Assembly: GCF_937952055.1 (NCBI RefSeq)
Contig: NZ_CALFYO010000002.1
Span: 1 to 64,000, forward strand
Source of the DNA: an uncultured Piscinibacter sp.
GTDB taxonomy: Bacteria; Pseudomonadota; Gammaproteobacteria; Burkholderiales; Burkholderiaceae_C
Reading direction: 5' to 3'
DNA length: 64,000 nucleotides
Made by a program: the position numbers and the translations under genes. Below the pieces are notes generated by a model. The model worked only from the letters and a program-made list of their open reading frames with translations, searched no databases and was not told where the DNA came from. Of this stretch, positions 9,233 to 16,647 are shown in pieces (the first letter of the stretch is position 1; each line of letters begins with the position of its first letter).

Positions 9233-9589
9233 GTGAGCCCCTGGAAGTTCGTGCTCTACGGCGCCCTGCCGGCCACGGTCGCGGTCCAGACGGCCCTGGC
9301 CGGCCAGGTCGTCGAAGTCGTCACGCTCAAGCTCAGGGCCGGCGTCGCTGCGGCCGAGTTCGCTCCGATCGACAAGGCAGTGGAGCGTGAACACGTCGCC
9401 AAGCAGCCGGGCTTCGTTTCGCGCGAGAGCGCGCATGGCGCGGACGGCGAGCGGCAGGTGATCGTCCACTGGCGATCGGCGTTTTTCGCCGACGCATCGA
9501 TGGCGAGCTTCCAGAAGGCGCCCGCCGCCGCGCAGTACATGTTGAGGATCGAGGCCTCGACGATGAGCATGAAGCGCGACCAAGGGTAG
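9233..9589 (+). CDS. Exported small dimeric alpha/beta-barrel protein (antibiotic monooxygenase-like)
   Basis: 118 aa with a signal-like N-terminus (FVLYGALPATVAVQTALA), then a ferredoxin-like fold (VVEVVTLKLRAGV ... VKQPGFVSRESAHG ... VIVHWRSAFFADASMASF) resembling ABM/dimeric alpha-beta barrel proteins. GTG at 9233 is preceded by GCGGAGGA, and this decides the start. It forms an operon with the SnoaL-like gene. Function unknown; possibly removal of an aromatic or quinone compound together with its neighbours. Confidence 0.65.
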   Translation: MSPWKFVLYGALPATVAVQTALAGQVVEVVTLKLRAGVAAAEFAPIDKAVEREHVAKQPGFVSRESAHGADGERQVIVHWRSAFFADASMASFQKAPAAAQYMLRIEASTMSMKRDQG

Positions 9590-10028
9590 CGTTCGGGATG
9601 GCCGGCAACGAGGCCACGCTCAAGACCGGCGCGGACCTCCGTGCTCCGGCAGCAGGCCCATCTCCTTCGTGGCCGCGGCCCAGCGCGCACTCGCTGCGCA
9701 AGAAGCTGCCCGCCGCGCCGACGTCCCGGTTGACGCGGTCTCCCGCATGTGTCCGCTTTGAGGTGAGTCAGCAATAGACCGCTCCTGGCCGATGGCTGGT
9801 CTCCGCGAGCGGCGGCTTCCTGGAGCCTCAATTGGGGCTGCGGCCTGCCTCCCGGGCAGTGAACTTGAGGCCCATCCCGAACGCCTTGGCGTGCTACAGC
9901 CTCCCCGCGCCTAGTCTGCCGAGACTCTCACCGCGGTGAGAGTTCGCTGGCAACCAGGTTCAATCGCAGCGCCACCAAGATAAACAACATTAGCTTGGCA
10001 TGCTTGCCACGGGTCTAAACTGGCATCC
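9590..10028. other. 439-bp intergenic region before the transposon recombinase
   Basis: No convincing gene. It holds the 20-bp perfect palindrome at 9925-9944 and a second inverted repeat (TGGCA-tgct-TGCCA, about 9996-10009) just before the recombinase start. Such sites next to a tyrosine recombinase fit recombination or autoregulation sites. Confidence 0.5.
9925..9944. repeat. 20-bp perfect palindrome, candidate recombinase site or operator
   Basis: ACTCTCACCGCGGTGAGAGT is a perfect palindrome 85 bp upstream of the tyrosine recombinase. In Tn3 elements that use tyrosine recombinases the resolution site lies next to the recombinase gene, so this is a natural candidate core. It could equally be a dimeric repressor site. 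Confidence 0.5.
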
Positions 10029-11726
10029 ATGGAAAACGCGCTGCCAGCGCCACCCAACATCCCCTCAGACCCAACCTGGCCGGATGAGGCTGCGCTGGCC
10101 GCATTCCGCGCCTGGCTTCAAGGGGTGCCGAGCCGCGCCGCCGTGGACCGCTATCTGCCCGATCGCCGGACTGCCGGCGCATCGGCGCGCTCGGTGATCG
10201 GGCGAGTGAAACGCCAGCTGGTGGCCTTCGCGACGAGCCGCGCGCTGACGGACCTGGCCTCTACTTTGTCGGCGGCCAGTCCATCCGACCGGATACTCGC
10301 CAAGGCCGCCGCTGCCGCCATCGAGACGTTGCGCGGGATGCCGCCTCCGCAGCCTCTCATCGGCGACGCCGTCGAGCGCTGGCTACCCGTGCGGCTCGTG
10401 AGTGCACTGCACGCGGTGGGCATTCGCACGCTGGCCGACCTGACCCTTCGTGTGCCCAGGCGCCGGCGGTGGTGGGCAAGCCTCGCGGGGCTCGGGCCGG
10501 CGGGTGCCCGCCACATCGAGGCATTCTTTGCCCAACATCCTGCGCTGACCGAACGCGCTCGAGCGCTGATCACAGTGAACCAGGCGCAGGAACTGATCCC
10601 CTGGGAGCGACTGGTCGTCCCCGACGACGTCGATGGCTCACGGGGTACCTTTCGAGCGCCGCGGGCCAGCTGTGCACTCGACGCCAGCAACGACTACCAG
10701 GCCGTAAACGCATGGCTGTCGCTGCACGAGTCGGCGGCAACCCAGCGGGCCTATCGCAAGGAGGCCGAACGTCTGATCCTGTGGGCGATCGTCGAGCGTC
10801 GGCGGGCTTTGTCGTCGCTGACCACCGAGGACGCCATTGCCTACCGCGCCTTCCTGCGTCATCCGGGCCCACGCGCGCGCTGGGTCGGCGCACCACAGCC
10901 GCGGTCGTCGCCCGCGTGGCGCCCCTTCGCGGGCGACCTCTCGGCGCGCTCGGCAGCCTATGCGCTGTCGGTACTCAACGCCCTGTACCGCTGGCTCATC
11001 GAGCAGCGCTACGTGCTGGCCAACCCATTCGCCGGCGTCAAGTTGCGAGGCGGCCGGCCGGTGCAGCTCGACAGGTCTCACGCCTTTACCGAGCACGAGT
11101 GGAAGCTCGTCCGGGTCGTCGCCGAAGGCTTGGAGTGGTCCTACGGCTGGAGCGAGCCGGCCGCGCAGCGGCTGCGCTTCATGCTGGATTTCGCCTACGC
11201 CACGGGCCTTCGAATCAGCGAGCTCGTGGGCGCGCGACTGGGCGCGATCGACTCGGACGCGCGCGGCGACACGTGGATCCGGGTCGTCGGCAAGGGCCAC
11301 AAGGCCGGCAAGGTCGTGCTGCCGCCGCTGGCCCGTGCCGCCCTCGATCGCTACCTTGCTCAACGGGGGCTGCCCGTGACACCCTCGAAGTGGCGTCCAT
11401 CGACCACGCTGGTTGGCAGCCTTGGAGAGGATGGAAACGGGATTTCCTCGTGGCGGCTGTGGCGAGTGCTGAAACGGTTCTTCGCCACGGCGGCTGAAAT
11501 CGTGGAGGAAGGCTCCCCGGCCCTTGCCGAGAAGTTGCGGCAGGCCACGCCGCACTGGACGAGGCACACGCATGCCACGCACCTGCTCGAAGGCGGCGCC
11601 GAGCTGACCACGGTGCGCGACAACCTGCGGCACGCCTCGCTCGCCACGACCTCGATGTACCTGCACACCGACGATGCCCGACGGGCCAAGCAGGTGGCCG
11701 ATCGGTTCGCGGCGCCGCGTTCGTAG
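10029..11726 (+). CDS. Tyrosine site-specific recombinase of the transposon
   Basis: 565 aa, longer than usual (about 300-400 aa) because of a helical N-terminal extension of about 180 residues. It includes a helix-hairpin-helix-like stretch (LVSALHAVGIRTLADLTLRV). A core-binding domain (about 225-340) and catalytic domain follow. All catalytic residues are seen: Arg in ATGLRISELVG, Lys in VGKGHKAGKV, HWTRH, LRHAS and the Tyr in TTSMYLHTD. No serine resolvase is present in the transposon, so this enzyme probably resolves cointegrates; a role in a separate nested insertion is the alternative. Confidence 0.85.
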   Translation: MENALPAPPNIPSDPTWPDEAALAAFRAWLQGVPSRAAVDRYLPDRRTAGASARSVIGRVKRQLVAFATSRALTDLASTLSAASPSDRILAKAAAAAIETLRGMPPPQPLIGDAVERWLPVRLVSALHAVGIRTLADLTLRVPRRRRWWASLAGLGPAGARHIEAFFAQHPALTERARALITVNQAQELIPWERLVVPDDVDGSRGTFRAPRASCALDASNDYQAVNAWLSLHESAATQRAYRKEAERLILWAIVERRRALSSLTTEDAIAYRAFLRHPGPRARWVGAPQPRSSPAWRPFAGDLSARSAAYALSVLNALYRWLIEQRYVLANPFAGVKLRGGRPVQLDRSHAFTEHEWKLVRVVAEGLEWSYGWSEPAAQRLRFMLDFAYATGLRISELVGARLGAIDSDARGDTWIRVVGKGHKAGKVVLPPLARAALDRYLAQRGLPVTPSKWRPSTTLVGSLGEDGNGISSWRLWRVLKRFFATAAEIVEEGSPALAEKLRQATPHWTRHTHATHLLEGGAELTTVRDNLRHASLATTSMYLHTDDARRAKQVADRFAAPRS

Positions 11727-11764
11727 CCTACAGTCGTCTCGCCTACACGCACACCGCACCACCC

Positions 11765-12349
11765 ATGCAGCCAATCACCTGCGACGCCTGCCGTCAGCCC
11801 ACGCTCACCCACGATGTCGTGAACTACGGGTCGATGGAGGGTGGCTACCGGCAGCTCTGCGGCCGATGCTTCAACGAGGCCGCCGCCAGCCGCCTCGGGC
11901 TACAGGGGTTCGAGCACGTGGTGTTCGAACCTGTCCGCATGATCGACGGGCGCGGCACCGAGCACGAGTTCCGGTTTCGCACCCGGCTGTTCGGGCCCGG
12001 CATGGCAATCGACGCGTTCGAACTGCGCGATGGCAGCCCGGCCGGCTATGAGTTTCAGGTGATCGGCGAGCCTGACGACGACCCTCTGGAGTTGCTGGGC
12101 AAGCTCATTGGCAAGATGCGCCGGGCCTTGGCTCTCACCCACATCGAGGACTCTGACCACGGACCGCAGGTAAACGATCGCCTGATCCTGCGTGGCATTG
12201 TCAGCAGCGATCCCGACGAGGACCACCGAGTGCCGATGCTCGTCATCGATGGTCGCGAGATTTCCTGGGACGAACTCGGCCACATGGTGGCGACCTTCGA
12301 GGGCTGGCAGTTCAAGCTGGAGTTCCGCGACCGGAGCGAAGAGGTCTGA
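11765..12349 (+). CDS. Conserved hypothetical protein with N-terminal zinc ribbon
   Basis: 194 aa. The N-terminus has two CxxC pairs (CDACRQ at residue 6 and LCGRCF about residue 33), a treble-clef or ribbon-type zinc site. The rest is a mixed alpha/beta domain with no motif I can assign (GYEFQVIGEPDDDPLELLGK, ISWDELGHMV). It follows the recombinase by 38 bp on the same strand and is the last gene before the right end. Function unknown. Confidence 0.7.
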   Translation: MQPITCDACRQPTLTHDVVNYGSMEGGYRQLCGRCFNEAAASRLGLQGFEHVVFEPVRMIDGRGTEHEFRFRTRLFGPGMAIDAFELRDGSPAGYEFQVIGEPDDDPLELLGKLIGKMRRALALTHIEDSDHGPQVNDRLILRGIVSSDPDEDHRVPMLVIDGREISWDELGHMVATFEGWQFKLEFRDRSEEV

Positions 12350-12404
12350 CCCGGCAGATCGCGAGAAACCGCAGGGCGCGGTCCGCATGGGGCTGCCAGC
12401 GACG

Positions 12405-12432
12405 AAGCGCACCAATCTGCACGAAAAGTACG
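12405..12432 (-). repeat. Internal partial copy of the transposon terminal repeat
   Basis: 28 bp (AAGCGCACCAATCTGCACGA and on to GTACG) identical to the inner part of the right terminal repeat and in the same orientation, 86 bp inside it. It lacks the outer ACTACCCC end, so it could bind TnpA without serving as a cleavage site. Confidence 0.85.
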
Positions 12433-12490
12433 GAGCGTCCGCAAATGCTGGAAACGTAAGTGCTTGTCGTGCAACGGGTTTTCAGAGCAA

Positions 12491-12527
12491 AGCGCACCAA
12501 TCTGCACGAAAAGTACGACTACCCCTC
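12491..12527 (-). repeat. Right terminal inverted repeat of the Tn3-family transposon
   Basis: 37 bp, the exact reverse complement of 1562-1598, ending CTACCCC at 12527. It abuts host sequence leading to the PaaA2-like gene at 12613. No part of dsbA follows. Confidence 0.9.
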
Positions 12528-12612
12528 ATCGAATCTCGCGCTTGGGCCGGCGGTCGTTGCACGACTTCTGTCAACCGCGCACAATGATTCCATCTCTGAT
12601 GCGGTAGATCCT

Positions 12613-13080
12613 ATGCACAGCATGACCTTGGAACAACTGCGCGCCACCGCGGCCGCCGGCGGCGTCGTCGGCGTCACGCTCAAGGGCCAAGGCGGCGCCT
12701 TCATGCTGCGCATCGCTACCCGCAGCGGCCAGGACGCCGTCCTGGCCAAGGCCCGCAGCACCGAGCCGCGCCGCTTCGGTAACCCTGCCTCGGCCATGAT
12801 CCTGCTGCGCGAAGTTGGCATCGCCGTAGCGCAGCTCGACGCCACCGACTGGGACCCCGACGAGAAGGACATGAGCCGCAGCCGCTCCAGCCAGGCCGAG
12901 GCGATGCGCACGGCCCACCAAGCCGCGGCGCACAACCGGTGGCTCGCCGCCGAGATCCAGGAATCGCTCGACGATCCGCGCCCGAGCGTCCCGCACGACG
13001 AGGTCATGGCGGCTATGGACGCCGAGATCGATACGATCGAGCTTCAGCGTGCCAGCTTCGCGCGAAGGAAAGGCGCATGA
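12613..13080 (+). CDS. PaaA2-like antitoxin with N-terminal ParC/KleE-like domain
   Basis: 155 aa. The C-terminal part NRWLAAEIQESLDDPRPS-VPHDEVMAAMDAEI matches the PaaA2 antitoxin pattern, whose partners are ParE2 toxins. The first 85 residues (TLEQLRATAAAGGVVGVTLK, NPASAMILLREVGIAVAQLD) look like a separate small domain seen in partition-associated plasmid proteins. The ATG at 12613 is chosen because the upstream frame runs through the transposon end. The stop overlaps the next gene (ATGA at 13077). It probably neutralises the ParE-like protein two genes down. Confidence 0.65.
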   Translation: MHSMTLEQLRATAAAGGVVGVTLKGQGGAFMLRIATRSGQDAVLAKARSTEPRRFGNPASAMILLREVGIAVAQLDATDWDPDEKDMSRSRSSQAEAMRTAHQAAAHNRWLAAEIQESLDDPRPSVPHDEVMAAMDAEIDTIELQRASFARRKGA

Positions 13081-13442
13081 GCACGACGCCGCGCCAACCC
13101 GATCAGGTCATTGCGCAGGCGATGCTGGCCGCCGCCGCTGAAGCGCCGCCCCCAGCGATCACTTCCGAGGAAGTGGCGGCGCTCAAGCGCCTGCTCGCGC
13201 ATGCCAGGCGCGACTCCGGGCAGAGCCGGGTCGTTGCGGACTTTCTGCTGGCCTGGTGGAACACAGGCAGCTGCGGTGCCTTCGACCTGACCTCGCTGTG
13301 GGCACTGGACACCGACATCGTGGCCGACATGACGACCGTGTTCGGCCTGATCGGCCGCGTTCACCGCTACCCCGACAGCCTGGGCTACGAGGCCGAGTTC
13401 AAGGCCATCGTGCAGGCCTGGCGGCCGGAGCTCAGGGACTGA
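13077..13442 (+). CDS. Small conserved mobile-element protein (DUF7673-like)
   Basis: 121 aa, overlapping the genes on both sides by 1-4 bp. The motif FLLAWWNTGSCGAFDLTSLWALD followed by DMTTVFGLIGRVHRYPDSLG resembles a family I recall near ICE and plasmid backbone genes (DUF7673; number from memory). No enzymatic residues recognised. Being sandwiched between antitoxin and toxin suggests a third component or simple co-transcription. Function unknown. Confidence 0.6.
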   Translation: MSTTPRQPDQVIAQAMLAAAAEAPPPAITSEEVAALKRLLAHARRDSGQSRVVADFLLAWWNTGSCGAFDLTSLWALDTDIVADMTTVFGLIGRVHRYPDSLGYEAEFKAIVQAWRPELRD

Positions 13443-13744
13443 TGCCGGGGGCCGACTACCGCATCGCCTGGCGCCCCAAGGCTCTGGAAGACCTGCGCAG
13501 CATCGTCCGCTACATCGCCCAGGACAGTCCGACCCGTGCACGCACCTTCGGCAAGAAGCTGCGCGAGAAGGTCCAGCCGCTGGCCCAGCACCCGAGGCTC
13601 GGCCATGAGGGCCGTCCCGGGCTGCCAGCCGACGTTCGCGAACTCGTGCTGCACGCCAACTACATCGCCTTCTATCGGGTGATCGACACCTCTCGCACCG
13701 TCGAGATCCTTCGCGTCAAGCACGTGGCGCAGCAAACGCCGTGA
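13442..13744 (+). CDS. ParE-family toxin
   Basis: 100 aa with the full ParE pattern: YRIAWRPKALEDLRSIVRYI, then ALAQHPRLGHEGRPG and RELVLHANYIAFYRVI, with the closing strand VEILRVKHVAQ. ParE toxins inhibit DNA gyrase. The ATG overlaps the stop of the DUF7673-like gene, making a three-gene operon with the PaaA2-like antitoxin first. Confidence 0.85.
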   Translation: MPGADYRIAWRPKALEDLRSIVRYIAQDSPTRARTFGKKLREKVQPLAQHPRLGHEGRPGLPADVRELVLHANYIAFYRVIDTSRTVEILRVKHVAQQTP

Positions 13745-13798
13745 ATCGCAGGGGCGCGTGCGCACAGGCCACGGAACGGCTGACCATCTGAAATCGAC

Positions 13799-13838
13799 GG
13801 CCGATTTCGGCGGGGGGTTGGACCGGGGTTTCGAGTTG
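13799..13838 (+). promoter_or_regulatory. 40-bp box, copy A (candidate FlhDC/SetCD-type activator site)
   Basis: Starts GGCCGATTTC, has a G-run in the middle and ends TTTCGAGTTG. It aligns without gaps with five other intergenic copies in the window. It lies 51 bp before the ATG at 13890 and points toward it. Confidence 0.75.
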
Positions 13839-13889
13839 CGCGCCCCCCGCGGTCAGCCGCACGATGGGGCGCCCTGCACCTGCTTCGCC

Positions 13890-14168
13890 ATGAACCCCCG
13901 GACATCACCGTTGCGAACCGCGCTCGCCGGCCTGTGTGGTCCTTCTGGACAACGGGATCGGCCCAGCGCCGACGGCCTGCTCGCGGTCGCCGGGCTTCAA
14001 CTGCAGGCCTACGATCCGCCGGCAAGCTTTGCGGACCCGCGGCTCGATGCGCTCTGTCGGGAGGCGGCGCGAAGAGGCCTGGTGATCACCGACGCCCAAG
14101 GCCGACTGGTCGGCGATCTGCGCGCCGTGTCCGTCAACGAAGTGATGCCGGCTTTCAGAGGCTGTTGA
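13890..14168 (+). CDS. Hypothetical protein preceded by the 40-bp box
   Basis: 92 aa, no recognised family. The N-terminus is basic; the C-terminal half (LCREAARRGLVITDAQGRLVGDLRAVSVNEVMP) looks like a short alpha/beta unit. It is a single-gene unit between the toxin and the leftward histidine kinase. Copy A of the 40-bp box 51 bp upstream suggests induction with the transfer genes. Coding potential is supported mainly by that box. Confidence 0.5.
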   Translation: MNPRTSPLRTALAGLCGPSGQRDRPSADGLLAVAGLQLQAYDPPASFADPRLDALCREAARRGLVITDAQGRLVGDLRAVSVNEVMPAFRGC

Positions 14169-14219
14169 CGGACCCGTCCGCGACCGCGTCCCGCGCCGTG
14201 ATGCAGCGCCGGCGCCGAG

Positions 14220-16106
14220 TCACGCTGTGTTCGATGCTCCGCTCGAGTTGCTCAGGGGAGCCGCATTGGCCGCGGTGGCGCGGTCTCGCTCCAAAGTCTG
14301 GATGATCGTGCTGACCATCTTGTCGGCCTTCGAGGGCTTGGCGACGTAGGCGTTGAAGAGATGGCCGTGCTCCTCGGCCAGTCCGAATGCGCTCATGGCG
14401 ATCAGCCTCGTGTCGCATTCCGGGTAGCGAGACCTGAGCCGCCGCGCAAGTTCGTAGCCATCCGCGCCGGGCATCTGGATGTCGACCAGCGCCACCTCGA
14501 ATGCCTTCGAACCGAGCTCTTGGAGCGCCTCGTCCGTACCAGGCGCCTCCACACACTCCGCGCCCTTGGCACGCAGGAGATCCGCCACGGCGCTGCGAAC
14601 GGAGTCCTCGTCGTCGACGACGAGCACGTGCAGGCCCGACAGGCTGGCCGAGCCGGAAAGCGGACGGTGTGGCTGCTGGTCCAGCACCTTCATCGGGATG
14701 TGCACGGTGGCCCTGGTGCCGCGCCCCTTCTCCGACTTGATCTCCGCAGTGCCGCCGAGTTGCGCGACCAGGGATCGCACGATCGACAGTCCTAGCCCCA
14801 GGCCGCGCGCTTCGCGGGTGCCGCGAAACCATGGGTCGAAGACGTTCGGCAGGACCTCTTCGGCGATGCCGCTGCCGGTGTCGCTCACCCACAGGGTCAT
14901 CAAGTGGGGCCCGTCGCCTTCCACGTCCGCGTGGATCTCGATGTGCCCATGGCTCGTGTACTTGACCGCGTTGCTCACCAGGTTCCCGATGATCTGCTGC
15001 AGGCGCATGTCGTCGGCATGCAGCGAGATGGCCGGCACGGTGACACGCACGTCGACGCCCTTGCGGTTGGCCAACTCGCGGAGTTCGGTGATGGACGCAG
15101 CCACCACTTCGTCCAGCCGCACCGGGCGTTCTCGGATCTCGTAGCCGGCGGCCTGATTGGCCCGCACGAAGGCGGCCAGGTCGTTGGCCTGGTGCATGAG
15201 CTGATCGGCCGCCCGTGACAGGCGCTGGACCGGCTCCTGCAGTCCTTTGGACCTCTCGTCAGCGGTCTTGAGCGCGAGAAGGTCGGCCAGGGCGACGATG
15301 GTCTGCAGGGGCGTGCGGAACTCGTGCGAGACCTTGGCAATGAACAGGTCCCGTGTGGCCGCTGCTTCATTGCGGGCCGACTCGGCCGCCAGTTTGGCTT
15401 CGGTGAGTTCTAGCTCCGCGAGACGCGCGTGGTCGGCGCGCAGGCGATCGCGTTCGAGGAGGGCTCTCGCGAGCCGTTCGCCCGCTGCCTTCGACAACTG
15501 CGCGGACCGGTGCATCGTGAAGCCAAACCCGGCCACGATGGCGGCGAGTCCAATCGAACGCAGGCCGTCGAAGGCCAGATGGGCGATGACCAGCGATGCG
15601 ACCTGCGGCACGATCATGTACAGGTAGGCGCGCCCAGCCAGCGGGGCATACAGGGCCGCCACGCCGGCCGATCCAGCCAGCAGCATCGGGTAGGCGATTT
15701 GGGCAACCTCCTTCAGGTGAGGGTAGATCGCCAACGCACCGTAGCCCCACATGAGTCCGGACAGGCCCGCGTTCAGTTCGACCTCGCGTTGCGCTGCCCG
15801 CGCCATTGCCTCGTCGAAGGGTTCGCGCAAGCGGTAGCGTTTGCTCATCGACCAGCGCCAGCCCGACGCTGCGAGCCCGAGTGCGCCGAAGACCCTTCCC
15901 GGCACGCTCAGCCCGGCCTCGAACGCCATGTACACGACCAGGGCGACCGCGGCCAACAGCAGCGGCACGTTGGCCACAGCCGAAACGACGGCGTTGGCAG
16001 TCATCGCGCGCGCAGTCTCACCGGCGTCGGGCGAGTAGTCCCCGCCAGCAGCCTTGCCCGCGACTTCGACCTGCGGTCCCTCCGCGGCCCTGCCCTGCTC
16101 GCTCAT
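14220..16106 (-). CDS. Hybrid sensor histidine kinase / response regulator
   Basis: 628-aa membrane protein. Five to six hydrophobic segments lie between residues 45 and 195 with no large sensor domain. A coiled linker (200-250) follows, then a HisKA domain with H261 (KVSHEFRTPLQ), an HATPase domain (GNLVSNAVKYT; VSDTGSGIAEE; ARGLGLGLSIV) and a C-terminal receiver (490-610) with D542 (ALVDIQMPG) and K590. The start MSEQGRAA at 16106 is preferred to an upstream ATG. No response regulator lies next to it; the only other receiver in the window is the BetR-like protein at 26578, a possible output partner. Confidence 0.9.
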   Translation of the reverse strand: MSEQGRAAEGPQVEVAGKAAGGDYSPDAGETARAMTANAVVSAVANVPLLLAAVALVVYMAFEAGLSVPGRVFGALGLAASGWRWSMSKRYRLREPFDEAMARAAQREVELNAGLSGLMWGYGALAIYPHLKEVAQIAYPMLLAGSAGVAALYAPLAGRAYLYMIVPQVASLVIAHLAFDGLRSIGLAAIVAGFGFTMHRSAQLSKAAGERLARALLERDRLRADHARLAELELTEAKLAAESARNEAAATRDLFIAKVSHEFRTPLQTIVALADLLALKTADERSKGLQEPVQRLSRAADQLMHQANDLAAFVRANQAAGYEIRERPVRLDEVVAASITELRELANRKGVDVRVTVPAISLHADDMRLQQIIGNLVSNAVKYTSHGHIEIHADVEGDGPHLMTLWVSDTGSGIAEEVLPNVFDPWFRGTREARGLGLGLSIVRSLVAQLGGTAEIKSEKGRGTRATVHIPMKVLDQQPHRPLSGSASLSGLHVLVVDDEDSVRSAVADLLRAKGAECVEAPGTDEALQELGSKAFEVALVDIQMPGADGYELARRLRSRYPECDTRLIAMSAFGLAEEHGHLFNAYVAKPSKADKMVSTIIQTLERDRATAANAAPLSNSSGASNTA

Positions 16107-16647
16107 GTCATTGTTCGTCCTGAGATTGGTCCGTCTGCCCGCTCCAACGGTTCGTCGACTGGTTCTGTTGTCCATGCCCCAAGGGTGCTCGGCGTCTGCG
16201 CGCCGTCAAGCCCGCCTGCAAGAGGTACGCAGACCCTCTCAACCTGCATCCAACCGCACTGAGGTGAACGCAGAGTTTCCACGTTCCTTCTGCAATGCGG
16301 CCCGACGGATCGAAACAGGCCCTGCAAATCGTCTGTAGCGCGGCGCGACCACGGGCGCGCTGCAGCCAATCTTCCCGCCGGTCGGCGAACTCACCGATCG
16401 CCCCAACGAGCGAGTTGATGGGTACCCACCATTGGGGGCCCACGGCGCGGTGCACCAGCAGGAGGGCCTGACGGGTGGTGCTCCGTCGCGTGCCCTGCCG
16501 GACACCGGGCGCCCAAATCCGAACCAACGGCGCCGCCGCTCGACCCCTCTCCTGGCTTGCGTCTTTGGGGCTGGCGAAGTGGCCAAGGCAGGGATGCTTG
16601 GGGAAGCAACGTCCCGCGCCGTTGGTTCGGTTTTATGATCCTTTCCC
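16107..16647. other. 541-bp divergent intergenic region
   Basis: Separates the kinase from the recombinase at 16648. I see no convincing gene. TATGAT at 16634-16639 is a good -10 element for the recombinase but leaves a leader of only a few bases and has no good -35. Confidence 0.4.

Larger units (their letters stand above)
1562..12527. mobile_element. Tn3-family transposon, 10,966 bp, with toxin-antitoxin and catabolic-regulatory cargo
   Basis: Bounded by perfect 37-bp inverted repeats (1562-1598 and 12491-12527), both starting with GGGG. It encodes a Tn3-type TnpA next to the left end, a parDE pair, a cargo block (LysR, cupin, AraC, SnoaL-like, monooxygenase-like), a tyrosine recombinase that may serve as the cointegrate resolvase, and a zinc-ribbon protein. 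It has inserted into dsbA. The 5 bp outside the left end (GTACT) and right end (TCATC) do not match, so no simple target duplication survives. Confidence 0.85.
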
